Source: Planctomycetaceae bacterium
Lineage (GTDB): Bacteria; Planctomycetota; Phycisphaerae; SM23-33
Assembly (NCBI GenBank): GCA_039680605.1
Contig: JBDKTA010000049.1
Location: 1 to 64,000, forward strand
Direction of reading: 5' to 3'
DNA: 64,000 nt
Notes under the pieces: model-generated
Told to the model about the DNA's origin: nothing
Seen by the model: only the letters and a program-made list of their open reading frames with translations
The model's database searches: none
Made by a program: the position numbers and the translations under genes
Shown here: positions 54,281-62,556 of the stretch, piece by piece
How positions within the stretch are numbered: the stretch's first letter is position 1
Layout: each line of letters begins with the position of its first letter

Positions 54281-54367
54281 AGATCCTAGATCCTAGGTCC
54301 TAGGTCCTCGATCCTCGGGGTCCGACGGTCATGCTTCCTAGGATCGAGGATCTAGGACCTAGGATCT
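54281..54367. repeat. Family H palindrome, copy 3 (empty form)
   Basis: A full palindrome of TCCTAGG/GATCCT units: left arm from AGATCCTAGATCCTAGG, right arm CCTAGGATCGAGGATCTAGG then ACCTAGGATCT, with a loop of about 20 nt. It separates hisC from hisD and encodes the last residues D-P-R-S and TAG of hisD. It is equivalent to the pair that brackets the S23 gene, but without cargo. Confidence 0.95.
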
Positions 54368-55749
54368 TTTCGCCTGCGAACGGCCGCCGCATGGGCAGTT
54401 AAGCCTTCACTCGTCGCGATATCTATGATATCGCCGGCATCGGCACTGAGCGACGCTTCGTCGTATCGCACCATACTGGAGGCTTTCAAAAAGTCGTTCA
54501 CGCTTAGCGGTCCGGCGAATCGGGCCGTGCCGGCCGTCGGCAGGACGTGTGACGGACCGGCGTAGTAGTCGCCCACCGGCACCGGCGTGTATGCGCCCAG
54601 GAAAATCGCCCCCGCGTGGCGGATGCGCTTCAAGGCTGCATCGTCGTCGGCTGTGACTATCTGCAGGTGCTCGGGAGCGAAGGCGTTGGCCACGTCGCAC
54701 GCTGAGGCGATGGTCTCGACGACGACGGCCGCACAGTACTCGTCCAGATACGCCCCGATTGCCTGTGAACGTTTCAGCGTGGGCAATTGCCGCTCGATCT
54801 CGTCAGCGACCTGTCCTGCCAGGGTGGCGCTGGTGGTGACCAGGACGGCTGAGCCCGGATCGTGCTCGACTTGTGCGAGCATGTCGGCGGCTACGAAGTC
54901 GGCGCGGGCTGTCTCGTCGGCGACGATCAGCACTTCGCTGGGCCCGGCGATGGAGTCGATGCCGACTTGCCCGAAGAGCTGCCGCTTGGCCTCGGCGATG
55001 TAAGCGTTGCCTGGTCCGACGATCTTGTCGACGGGCCGGATAGTCGGCGTGCCCCAGGCTGCCGCGGCGAGGCCCGCCACGCCGGCGGCGCGGTAGACCT
55101 CCGCCACGCCCAGTTCGCCAGCCAGCGCCAGCACCATCGGGTGGATGTCGCACGTGCAATCAGGTGGCACAGCCTTTCCAGGCTGTGCATGCACAGGCTG
55201 GAAAGCCTGTGCCACAGGGGCCGTGGGGGGCGAGACCATGACGATCTGGCGCACGCCGGCGACTTGCGCCGGCACGACGGTCATCAGAACGGTTGAGGGA
55301 TAGATCGCCTTGCCGCCGGGAACGTACACGCAGACGCGGTCCAGCGGCAGGTATCGCACTGACATCCACCGTCCGCCGCGCCGCAGCGACGGTTCATCCG
55401 CGATTCGGATGGCCTGCTGATAGTCGCGGATATTGTCAGCCGCACGGCGCACGATCTCCATGAATCGTTGCTCATGGGCGCAGTAGTGGTCATGGGCGGC
55501 CTTGATGCATTCTGCGCTGACGCGCAGGTCGGCGGCCTGGAGATTGCCGCCGTGGATCTCGCGCGTGTGGGTGGCGACATATTCATCGCCCTCGCGCCGG
55601 ACGCGGTCGATGATGGTCCGCACCTGGTCGGACATGTTCGAAGCGTTTGCGGCGCCGGCGACGAGTCCGCCCTCATGCAGGCGGCGGCGCAGTTCCGCCA
55701 CGGCAGAGTCGTTGAGCGGATCCGATGCTGTAATGATTCGCAGGCCCAT
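54352..55749 (-). CDS. hisD: Histidinol dehydrogenase with in-frame palindrome
   Basis: NAD- and Zn-dependent oxidation of histidinol to histidine. 465 residues, slightly longer than usual. Visible are MGLRIITASD, PGGKAIYPSTVLMTVVPAQV, VDKIVGPGNAYIAEAKRQLF, GIDSIAGPSEVL, QVEHDPGSAVLVT and FAPEHLQI. Between SPPT and CDIHPM lies a 52-bp palindrome of family E, translated in frame as AQAFQPVHAQPGKAVPPD, at a place where HisD orthologues have a short loop. The usual GGAQAIAAL reads AAGVAGLAAAA. The tail D-P-R-S comes from family H. The ATG at 55749 is preferred over the GTG at 55758. All catalytic segments are present, so activity is likely. Confidence 0.94.
   Translation of the reverse strand: MGLRIITASDPLNDSAVAELRRRLHEGGLVAGAANASNMSDQVRTIIDRVRREGDEYVATHTREIHGGNLQAADLRVSAECIKAAHDHYCAHEQRFMEIVRRAADNIRDYQQAIRIADEPSLRRGGRWMSVRYLPLDRVCVYVPGGKAIYPSTVLMTVVPAQVAGVRQIVMVSPPTAPVAQAFQPVHAQPGKAVPPDCTCDIHPMVLALAGELGVAEVYRAAGVAGLAAAAWGTPTIRPVDKIVGPGNAYIAEAKRQLFGQVGIDSIAGPSEVLIVADETARADFVAADMLAQVEHDPGSAVLVTTSATLAGQVADEIERQLPTLKRSQAIGAYLDEYCAAVVVETIASACDVANAFAPEHLQIVTADDDAALKRIRHAGAIFLGAYTPVPVGDYYAGPSHVLPTAGTARFAGPLSVNDFLKASSMVRYDEASLSADAGDIIDIATSEGLTAHAAAVRRRKDPRS
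55164..55215. repeat. Palindromic repeat family E, copy 2 (inside hisD)
   Basis: Two 24-bp arms (starting GTGGCACAGCC and ending GGCTGTGCCAC-type complement) joined by CATG; 22 of 24 positions pair. Each arm also forms its own 7-bp hairpin. It is in frame within hisD. The intergenic copy is at 43666-43744. Confidence 0.95.
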
Positions 55750-55833
55750 AATGGGCACACTTTAAGCTTGGCGGCAGGGATTTGCAATGAATCGCGCCAG
55801 GACGCTTGTGTGGCGCGAAGGCGAGAGGGTGCT

Positions 55834-55900
55834 ACGCACAACTCCGTTGTGCGTGTCCCTGAATGCAGGTTGCCGGGAGCATGGGCGGGACGCCCATGCT
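55834..55900. repeat. Palindromic repeat family A, copy 5
   Basis: The ACGCACAAC palindrome (55834-55854) and the AGCATGGGCGGGACGCCCATGCT palindrome (55878-55900), 23 bp apart. Its edge gives the TAG stop of the Mpo1-like gene (55899-55901). It fills the gap to hisD. Confidence 0.9.
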
Positions 55901-56162
55901 ACTTGCCGGTCTTCCATTCGTCGGCGGGTTTGCCCATCAGGCGGCGCAGGAGCATCTCCTCGCCGCTGCGGTTGCCCTCGACGAGGTGTCCGATAAACTG
56001 CAGCGCGTAACCGCCGACGAAGCAGCAGGCCGCAAGCAGCCATTGCTCCCAGACCAGCAGCAGCGGTGCGGCCACGAAGCACGCGGGGATGCCCACCATG
56101 TGCAGCCAGAAGCTGGTCGGGTTCTTGTGGCGGTCGAGCCAGTTTTTCAGGGGGTTGCCCAT
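55899..56162 (-). CDS. Mpo1-like/DUF962 small membrane protein
   Basis: 87 residues. WLDRHKNPTSFWLHMVGIPACF followed by a second membrane segment and LQFIGHLVEGNR matches the DUF962/Mpo1 family, with its paired histidines (H-x-N-P ... H and GH) that bind Fe(II) in yeast Mpo1, a 2-hydroxy fatty acid dioxygenase. Bacterial members are mostly uncharacterised. It lies 12 bp after the MlaE-type permease gene, so the two are probably cotranscribed. Together they suggest a lipid-related function. The stop codon TAG comes from the family A repeat. Confidence 0.75.
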   Translation of the reverse strand: MGNPLKNWLDRHKNPTSFWLHMVGIPACFVAAPLLLVWEQWLLAACCFVGGYALQFIGHLVEGNRSGEEMLLRRLMGKPADEWKTGK

Positions 56163-56174
56163 CGCGGCCTTTCT

Positions 56175-56990
56175 TTAGAGCACGATCTCGATCGGATTGA
56201 ACGCGTTGTAGATGGTATTGAGGGCGATGCCGACGAAGAAGTCCAGCGCCAGGATCACCACGCAACTGGCCACGAAGCTCTCGGTGCAGGCCCGCCCGAC
56301 GCCGGCGGCGCCGCTGGTGCAGCGAAAGCCCTTGTAGCAGCCGATGATGCTGATGGCCGCGCCGAAAAACACGCTCTTGATGGGACCGTAGAAGATGTCC
56401 CAGACGTAGACGGCCTGGCTGGCGTATCGCCAGAAGTCCGACGAGTTCACTTCGTAGATCTGGACGCTGACAATGTAGCCGCCCAGGATGCCCATCGCGT
56501 TGGCGTAGAGCACCAGGATGGGGATCAGCAGGATGCACGCCATGACGCGCGGCACCACCAGCACGCGAATGGGGCTCGAGCCCATCGCCCACAGGGCGTC
56601 GATCTGCTCGGTCACCCGCATGGTGCCAAGCTCCGCCGTCATGCCGCCGCCGACGCGACCGGCCAGCAGCACCCCCGCCAGCACCGGCCCCAGCTCGCGC
56701 AGCACCGAAAGGTTCACGATCGTCCCCATGCGCGAGAGCATGCCGATGCCTTTGAACTGCTGCACCGTCTGCACCGCCAGCACCGCCCCGACGAACATCC
56801 CGGTGATCATCACCACCGGAATGCTCAGCACGCCCACGCTGTAAAGCTGGTACATCAGCAGCTTGAGATTGCGCCGCGTCAGCGCCGACGAGACCAGCCA
56901 CCCCAGCGACCGACCGCTGAAGCGGCACAGGTCGCCGAAGGCCTCAATGCGGCCGTACGTCCGCCGCCCGATCTGTCCAATCACATTCAC
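56175..56990 (-). CDS. MlaE-family lipid ABC transporter permease
   Basis: 271 residues. Membrane protein of the MlaE/YrbE family, which moves phospholipid between membranes with an ATPase (MlaF) and an MCE-domain protein (MlaD). Visible: IPVVMITGMFVGAVLAVQ, LRELGPVLAGVLLAGRVGGG, AELGTMRVTEQIDALWAMG and GAAISIIGCYKGFRCTSGA. No MlaF or MlaD gene is adjacent. The start is GTG at 56990, with GGGGG upstream; the frame is open to 57191, but the extra 67 codons translate the nested family C repeat and were rejected. Confidence 0.88.
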   Translation of the reverse strand: MNVIGQIGRRTYGRIEAFGDLCRFSGRSLGWLVSSALTRRNLKLLMYQLYSVGVLSIPVVMITGMFVGAVLAVQTVQQFKGIGMLSRMGTIVNLSVLRELGPVLAGVLLAGRVGGGMTAELGTMRVTEQIDALWAMGSSPIRVLVVPRVMACILLIPILVLYANAMGILGGYIVSVQIYEVNSSDFWRYASQAVYVWDIFYGPIKSVFFGAAISIIGCYKGFRCTSGAAGVGRACTESFVASCVVILALDFFVGIALNTIYNAFNPIEIVL

Positions 56991-57044
56991 GCCCCCATTG
57001 TCACAGCCCCGCCGTCGATGGTCAAGGGCATCGGGGTAGCAGAG

Positions 57045-57252
57045 AGCCGCTGAGGTCGCAGAGGACGCGGAGGAAGAAGGAAGGATGGAAGAACGGAATG
57101 ATGGAAGAAGGGATGGGTGGATGGATGGATGAATGGATGGATGGAATGTTGGGACCGGGATCTGGGCTTGGGGCTGGGTTGCGGTCATCACTGCAATCTT
57201 CCATTATCTCGTTTCCTCAGCGTCCTCAGCGTCCTCAGCGACCTCAGCGGCT
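57045..57252. repeat. Nested palindrome family C, copy 2
   Basis: Outer pair AGCCGCTGAGGTCGCAGAGG and CCTCAGCGACCTCAGCGGCT (to 57252). The inner part has tandem TGGA and ATGGATGG units (57117-57150), GGAATGTTGGGACC and a CAATCTTCCATTAT arm. The inner portion is closely related to that in copy 3 (58891-59062). It makes up most of the 56991-57314 gap. Confidence 0.9.
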
Positions 57253-57314
57253 AATACTTGCACGAGCAGGCGCGGGCCACTACTGTTAGCGCACCAGGCA
57301 AAAGGACGTGACAG

Positions 57315-58892
57315 ATGGGCCGACCGAACATTGTTTTGATCCTCAACGACGACATGGGTTATTCCGACATCGGCTGCTACGGCGGCGAGGTGCGGACGCC
57401 CAATCTCGACCGCCTGGCCGAGCGGGGGCTGCGCCTGACGCAGTTTTACAATACCGCCCGCTGCAGCCCCTCGCGGGCGAGCCTGCTGACGGGGCTGCAC
57501 CCGCACCAGACGGGCATCGGGGTCCTCGTCGAAAACCTCCTGCCCGAGGGCTACGCCGGCAACCTCAACCGCCGCTGCGCGACGATCGCCGAAGTGCTGC
57601 GGCCGGCAGGCTACAACACCTACATGAGCGGCAAGTGGCACATCGCCGGCGACTGGTTCAACGACAAGTCTAACTGGCCCTGCCAACGCGGCTTCGACCG
57701 CTTCTACGGCACGCTGGCCGGGGCGGGCAGCTACTACAACCCCAACACGCTGACGCGCCAGAACGACAATATCGAACACGAGGCCCAGGCGGCAGACTTC
57801 TACTACACCGACGCCATCAGCGACAACGCCGCGGCGTTTGTAGCCGATCATGCCCGCGCCGGCGGCGAGGCTCCGTTCTTCATGTACGTGGCCTACACCG
57901 CCCCGCATTGGCCGCTGCACGCTCCGGCGGAGGATGTGCAGGGCTACGCCGGGCGCTTCGACGAGGGCTGGGACGCTTTGCGCCAGCGGCGGCGGCAGCG
58001 CATGATCGAGATGGGTCTCATCGACCCCTCGTGGGAGTTGACCGAGCGCGACCCTGCCGTGCCGCCCTGGGACGCCGCCCCGGACAAGGCTTGGGAAACG
58101 CGGCGCATGGAGGTCTACGCCGCCCAGATCGACCGGATGGACCAAGGCATCGGGCGCGTTCTCAAGAGCCTGGAAGAGACCGGCCAGCTCGACAACACGC
58201 TGATCATCTTCCTGGCCGACAACGGCGCCTGTGCCGAACTGATCCAGGGCGATTACGACTGGGCGACGCCCGGACACATCGGCCGGGCCAAGACCCGCGA
58301 CGCCCGTCCGGTCAAGTGGGGCAACATGACCGACGTGATGCCCGGGCCGGAAGACACCTACGCCAGCTACGGCGTCGGATGGGCGAACCTCTCCGACACG
58401 CCGTTCCGCAAGTACAAGCACTGGGCGCACGAGGGCGGCATCGCCACGCCCTTTATCGTGCATTGGCCAGCCGGGCTCGACGGCGCGGGCGCTGTTCGCC
58501 ACAGCCCCGCGCAACTGCCCGACGTGATGGCCACAGTGCTGGACGTGAGCGGCGCGGAATATCCCGCCCGCCTGGGCGAGCACGAGATCCTGCCCTGCGA
58601 AGGCGTCAGCCTTATGAGGATCCTGAAGACGGACGCGCCGCGCGGAAAACCGATCTTCGTCGAGCACGAAGGCAACGGCGCCATGCGCGACGGCCGCTGG
58701 AAACTCGTCCGCACCTGGCCCGACGCGTGGGAACTCTACGACATGCAAACCGACCGCACCGAGATGCACAATCTGGCGGCCGAGCAGGGCGACCGCGTGC
58801 GCGAAATGGCGGCGGCCTGGCAAGCCTGGGCCGACCGCTGCGGCGTGATCGACCGGGAGAAAATTCTGGAAATCTTCAAGAAGAAGCATTAA
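57315..58892 (+). CDS. Sulfatase (arylsulfatase type S1), no signal peptide
   Basis: 525 residues, formylglycine-dependent sulfatase that cleaves sulfate esters. Opening RPNIVLILNDDMGYSDIGCY with paired metal-binding Asp; formylglycine motif CSPSRASLLTG near residue 50; YMSGKWHIAGDW, and DNGACAE further on. The start after AAAGGA gives a protein that begins directly at the catalytic domain. Most planctomycete sulfatases are exported, so a cytoplasmic location would be unusual unless an upstream start is missed; none is apparent. It needs a formylglycine-generating enzyme or anSME, not in this window. The stop codon lies within the first bases of the family C repeat. Confidence 0.92.
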   Translation: MGRPNIVLILNDDMGYSDIGCYGGEVRTPNLDRLAERGLRLTQFYNTARCSPSRASLLTGLHPHQTGIGVLVENLLPEGYAGNLNRRCATIAEVLRPAGYNTYMSGKWHIAGDWFNDKSNWPCQRGFDRFYGTLAGAGSYYNPNTLTRQNDNIEHEAQAADFYYTDAISDNAAAFVADHARAGGEAPFFMYVAYTAPHWPLHAPAEDVQGYAGRFDEGWDALRQRRRQRMIEMGLIDPSWELTERDPAVPPWDAAPDKAWETRRMEVYAAQIDRMDQGIGRVLKSLEETGQLDNTLIIFLADNGACAELIQGDYDWATPGHIGRAKTRDARPVKWGNMTDVMPGPEDTYASYGVGWANLSDTPFRKYKHWAHEGGIATPFIVHWPAGLDGAGAVRHSPAQLPDVMATVLDVSGAEYPARLGEHEILPCEGVSLMRILKTDAPRGKPIFVEHEGNGAMRDGRWKLVRTWPDAWELYDMQTDRTEMHNLAAEQGDRVREMAAAWQAWADRCGVIDREKILEIFKKKH

Positions 58893-59062
58893 CCGCAGAG
58901 AACGCAGAGGGCGCAGAGGAAGAGGAGGGAATGGATGAATGGATGAATGGATGGATGGAATATTGGGACCTAGTGTTTGGGCTGCGGTCATCATTCCAAT
59001 CTTCCAACATTCCATCATTCCTCCTCTCCTTCCCTCTGCGCTCTCCGCGATCTCTGCGGTAA
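58891..59062. repeat. Nested palindrome family C, copy 3
   Basis: Outer pair AACCGCAGAGAACGCAGAGG and CTCTGCGCTCTCCGCGATCT (ending TGCGGT, 59062). Inner GGAATGGATGAATGGATG and CCAACATTCCATCATTCC. The right end joins directly to the AAAGGAA ribosome site of the phosphofructokinase gene. Confidence 0.9.
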
Positions 59063-59074
59063 AAGGAACTTTGA

Positions 59075-60361
59075 ATGAAAGCTAACGTACTGGTGGCGCA
59101 ATCGGGCGGGCCTTCGCCGGTGATCAACGCTTCGCTGGCCGGCGTGGTCGAGGCGTGCCGCGACTTTCCGACCCGCGTTGGGCGCGTGCTGGCGGGCTGG
59201 CACGGGGTCGAGGGCATCCTGCTCGAACAGCTTATCGACATGGACGCCCAGGATCCCGCGGAAATCGCGCTGCTGCGGCGCACGCCGGCGGCCGGGGCTA
59301 TCGGCACCTGCCGCTACAAGCTCGGCGCCGGGGCCGAGGAAGATTTCGAACGCATCGTCCAGGTCATGCGGGCGCATGATATCGGATACTTCTTTTACAT
59401 CGGCGGCAACGACTCGATGGACACCGCCGCCAAGGTCGCCAAGCTGGGGCACGAACGCGGGCTGGACCTGGTAGCCGTGGGTGTTCCCAAGACCATCGAC
59501 AATGACGTGGGCGACGACGAGTTCAAGCTCATCGACCACACGCCCGGCTACGGCAGCGCCGCGCGGTACTGGGCTCATATCGTCCAGAACACCAACGAAG
59601 AGAACCGCGGCATGGCGCCCTCGGAGTGCGTGTCGGTGCTGCAGGCGATGGGGCGAAAGGCCGGCTTCATTCCGGCGGCGGCGCGATTGGCCGATCCCAA
59701 TCGCGAGATGCCCCTGCAGATCTACATGGCCGAGGCCAAGCACAATCTCGAATCACTTGCCGAGAACGTCAACCGCCAGCTCCGCCAGAGCGGGCGGTGC
59801 ATCGTCGTCGTCAGCGAGGGCTTTGACGTCGGCGCCATCGGCGAGGCTCGCGACGCCTTCGGGCACATCGAGTACGGCGCGAGCAAGACGACCGCTGCCC
59901 AGGTCGTGGCGAACTATCTCAACGAGCACGGCCTGGCTGCCCGCGGCCAGGCCACGTGGCAGGTGCCGGGGGTGCTGCAGCGGAGCACGTCGATCTTCGC
60001 CTCGCGCGTCGACCAGGACGAGGCATACGAAGTCGGCCGCCACGCGGTCTCGGTGGCGATGAACGAAGGCGGCGGTTACATGGCGACGATCCTGCGCAAG
60101 CCCGGCGCAGGCTACAGCGTCTATTATGACAAGGTGCCGCTGGAGAAGGTGGCCAACTGGGCGCGCCAGATTCCGGCCGCCTGGCTGGCCCCCGGCGGCC
60201 TGGACGTGACGGACGACTTCGTGCGTTACGCCCGCCCGCTGATCGGCGAGGACTGGCCCGACATCCGCGTAGAAAACGGACTCCAGCGATTCGCGCGGCT
60301 GGACGTGAAGCTCGTCCCGGCGAAGCTGCCGGCGTACGTGCCGATTCATTGTAGAAAGTAG
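59075..60361 (+). CDS. Pyrophosphate-dependent 6-phosphofructokinase-like
   Basis: 428-residue PfkA-superfamily enzyme that phosphorylates fructose 6-phosphate. Visible: VLVAQSGGPSPVINASLAGV, YIGGNDSMDTAAKVA near 109 and PKTIDNDVGD near 139. ATP-dependent enzymes have GGDGS at the first site; Asp in place of the second Gly blocks ATP and marks PPi-dependent members, as in spirochaete and plant-type PFPs. The length fits the TP0108-like long group. It would allow reversible glycolysis with low ATP cost. Start after AAAGGAA. It is preceded by a nested repeat and converges with the peptidase gene 25 bp on. Confidence 0.9.
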   Translation: MKANVLVAQSGGPSPVINASLAGVVEACRDFPTRVGRVLAGWHGVEGILLEQLIDMDAQDPAEIALLRRTPAAGAIGTCRYKLGAGAEEDFERIVQVMRAHDIGYFFYIGGNDSMDTAAKVAKLGHERGLDLVAVGVPKTIDNDVGDDEFKLIDHTPGYGSAARYWAHIVQNTNEENRGMAPSECVSVLQAMGRKAGFIPAAARLADPNREMPLQIYMAEAKHNLESLAENVNRQLRQSGRCIVVVSEGFDVGAIGEARDAFGHIEYGASKTTAAQVVANYLNEHGLAARGQATWQVPGVLQRSTSIFASRVDQDEAYEVGRHAVSVAMNEGGGYMATILRKPGAGYSVYYDKVPLEKVANWARQIPAAWLAPGGLDVTDDFVRYARPLIGEDWPDIRVENGLQRFARLDVKLVPAKLPAYVPIHCRK

Positions 60362-60386
60362 AGTTGAGAGTTCGGGGATTCCGGGG

Positions 60387-61553
60387 TCAGTGAACTGACC
60401 CAGCCGGGGGCGATCCCGCTCCGCCGGCGGTGCCCAGCGGTTGGAGGATGGTGAGGGGCTCGTTGTTGCGGAGGATCTGGATGGTGACGGTCTTGAGCTC
60501 GCCCGTGGCGCGGATGGCGGCGGCGAGCTCGGCGGGTTTGCGGACGGGTCTTTCGCTGTAGGCCGTGATCACGTCGCCGACGCGCAGGCGACCGGCCTGC
60601 GCGGCGGCGCCCTGGGGCAGCATCGAGATGATCTTCACCCCGCGCGAGTCGTCGTTCATCTGGATACCCAGCCGCCCGCGGTAATCCTGCCGCAACCCGG
60701 CGGGCACGGCGACTTTCGCGGTCCATTGCTTCCACCGGAGGTCGAGCCCCTCGATCGCCTGCCCGAGGATGCTCTCGAGCGCCGCCTGTCCGGTGGCGTT
60801 GCGGGGGAAGCTTTGCTTGAAGGCTGCGTACCAGGCTTCGAGTTGGCCTTGCTGATGGAGGTAGAACATCACATAACGCGCCTGCGCGTACGTCAGCGAG
60901 GGGTCCTTCATGAACAGTTCGGCGTTGCATCCGAGCAGCCACTTCAGCGGCGGGCAGCTTCCGGTGTGGATCGCCCGCTGAATGGCGCCCAGGCGGTTGT
61001 CCACCACGGGATTGAGACCCTCGGGCGTGATCTCGGCCGCCTCGAACAGCGTCGCCAGCCCTTCGGTGACCCAGATCGGGTGGACCTGCCCGGCGGCGGC
61101 CTGGTCGGCGTGATGCAGGGCGTGGGTGTATTCGTGGAGGAGGGTGCGGCCGCGGTCGATGCTGATCAGCGTGCGTTTGGCGGGGTGGTAGAAGCCCACG
61201 GCGGTGGTCCTGGGGGCGAGTTTGCGGTAGTGCTCGACGGTGGGCAGGATGACCGTGACGTACCAGAGCAGCGGCTGTTTGAAAAGGGTCTTTCGCTGGG
61301 CGTCGGTGTAGTCGGCCAGCAGGGCGACGGTGTCGTCGAGGTTCTGCTTGTCCAGGGCGCTGATGTAGATCAGGCGGCGGTCGCGGTCGATGTGCGAGAC
61401 GTAGCCTTGCCCGAACTCCTTGAGGCGGGCCGCGGCGATGGCGTCGGGATCTTCCTCGCGGGCGGCGGCGGTGTCGGCAGTCGCTGGGGGCAGCGCGGCT
61501 GTCAGGGCGACAGCGGCGGCGATTGCGGCCAGGAATGTTCGGTGGCGAAGCAT
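60387..61553 (-). CDS. Exported gluzincin-type peptidase with PDZ domain
   Basis: 388 residues. A signal peptide (MLRHRTFLAAIAAAVALTAA) is followed by a metallopeptidase-like domain with HEYTHALHH near residue 135 (HExxH) and WVTEGLATLFEAAE about 25 residues further, supplying the third zinc ligand, as in the MA clan (DUF1570-like). The C-terminal PDZ domain (about 285-375) has RLGIQMNDDSRGVKIISMLP and AAAQAGRLRVGDVITAYS. Start after GGGAG. A 7-bp hairpin (60384-60401) overlaps the stop, without a T-run. It is possibly periplasmic quality control; substrate unknown. Confidence 0.83.
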   Translation of the reverse strand: MLRHRTFLAAIAAAVALTAALPPATADTAAAREEDPDAIAAARLKEFGQGYVSHIDRDRRLIYISALDKQNLDDTVALLADYTDAQRKTLFKQPLLWYVTVILPTVEHYRKLAPRTTAVGFYHPAKRTLISIDRGRTLLHEYTHALHHADQAAAGQVHPIWVTEGLATLFEAAEITPEGLNPVVDNRLGAIQRAIHTGSCPPLKWLLGCNAELFMKDPSLTYAQARYVMFYLHQQGQLEAWYAAFKQSFPRNATGQAALESILGQAIEGLDLRWKQWTAKVAVPAGLRQDYRGRLGIQMNDDSRGVKIISMLPQGAAAQAGRLRVGDVITAYSERPVRKPAELAAAIRATGELKTVTIQILRNNEPLTILQPLGTAGGAGSPPAGSVH

Positions 61554-61642
61554 CGGCAAAGGCTCCCACAAGCGGCGCAGATCGAATGCGCTAATAAGGA
61601 TATCGGCTGGAGGCGGGGCGGGGTTCAGTTGCGGTCGGGCGG

Positions 61643-62359
61643 CTACTTCACGTCCAGGCGGATGATGTCGGGCAGTTCGCTCTCGATGGCCAGAAGGTCG
61701 CTGATGCGGGCGCTGGCGGCCATGGATACCCGCATGTGGACGGTCTGCTTAAGGGCCTTGTGGTCGCGGTCGATCTGCACGTAGCTGACCTTCACGCGGC
61801 GCGATTCGAGCAGGGACTGGATGCGGGCGATGGGGCTGTCCGGCGTCAGCGGCAGCGTAACGCTGACGTTCATCGAGCGGCGCGAGGGGATGTATTTCTC
61901 CAGCCGGTCCAGCACCAGCAGCGCGAACAGCACCAGCAACGTCGAGTAGAGGGCAACGCTATACATGCCGAATCCGCACGCCAGGCCCAGCGCGGCAGTA
62001 CACCACAGGCTGGCGGCCGTGGTCATGCCGCGGATGTGCATGCGGTCCTGGATCATCGCCCCGGCGCCGAGAAAGCCGATGCCGCCCATGACGCCGTACG
62101 CCATGCGGGCCGGATCGATGCGCAGAGTGCTGTCGGAGGTAGGGAATCTGAACACCTCGCCGAAGTGCAGGCTCACGACCATCGCCAGGGCCGAGCCGAA
62201 GGCCACCAGCAATTGCGTGCGGAACCCGGCGCTGCGCCCATGGTGCTGGCGCTCAGCCCCGATGACGGATCCCATGACCGCAGCGGCGCCCAATCGCAGC
62301 AGATACTGCACGGCAGGATCGAGCCCGGCGTCGGTAAGATGTAGAAGGTCCATATCCAT
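61643..62359 (-). CDS. MgtC/SapB-family membrane protein
   Basis: 238 residues. Four to five membrane helices in the N-terminal half with the family signature AAVMGSVIGAERQHHGRSAG, FRTQLLVAFGSALAMVVS, GGIGFLGAGAMI and GMTTAASLWCTAALGLACG. The C-terminal 80 residues form a cytoplasmic ACT-like domain (VTLPLTPDSPIARIQSLLES). MgtC members inhibit F-type ATP synthase or help in low Mg2+ in some pathogens; in environmental bacteria the role is open. Monocistronic. Confidence 0.9.
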   Translation of the reverse strand: MDMDLLHLTDAGLDPAVQYLLRLGAAAVMGSVIGAERQHHGRSAGFRTQLLVAFGSALAMVVSLHFGEVFRFPTSDSTLRIDPARMAYGVMGGIGFLGAGAMIQDRMHIRGMTTAASLWCTAALGLACGFGMYSVALYSTLLVLFALLVLDRLEKYIPSRRSMNVSVTLPLTPDSPIARIQSLLESRRVKVSYVQIDRDHKALKQTVHMRVSMAASARISDLLAIESELPDIIRLDVK

Positions 62360-62394
62360 TACCTATCGGCAGGGAGGGCGGGAGGGGTTACAGA

Positions 62395-62551
62395 AACAAA
62401 TCCGAAATCCGAAAACACGAAATCCGAAACAAAAAGCAAACAGAAGCAAACAGAAATAAAAAGAAACAAAAGAAGAACGGGAGAGTGTCCGTTTGTTGCC
62501 TTTGTTGTTTGTTCCTTTGTTTCGGATTTGTCGTTTCGGATTTCGGATTTA
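62395..62551. repeat. AT-rich palindromic repeat family K, copy 2
   Basis: Long imperfect hairpin: left arm with AAATCCGAAATCCGAAAACAC and AAACAAAAAGCAAACAG..., right arm TTTGTTGTTTGTTCCTTTG and CGGATTTCGGATTT. Strongly AT-rich compared with genes. It shares the AAATCCGAAATCC word with copy 1 (7785-7866). It lies between the UroD-like gene and mgtC. Confidence 0.85.
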
Positions 62552-62556
62552 TTGGG

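Noticed and set aside
57117-57150. CRISPR-like tandem repeats
   Set aside because: The units are 4-8 bp (TGGA, ATGGATGG), contiguous and without spacers. They belong to the inner part of the nested palindrome.
56991-57191. N-terminal extension of the MlaE permease
   Set aside because: The extra residues (Ser, Pro and His runs) translate the family C repeat. The GTG at 56990 with GGGGG upstream starts at the conserved part of the protein.
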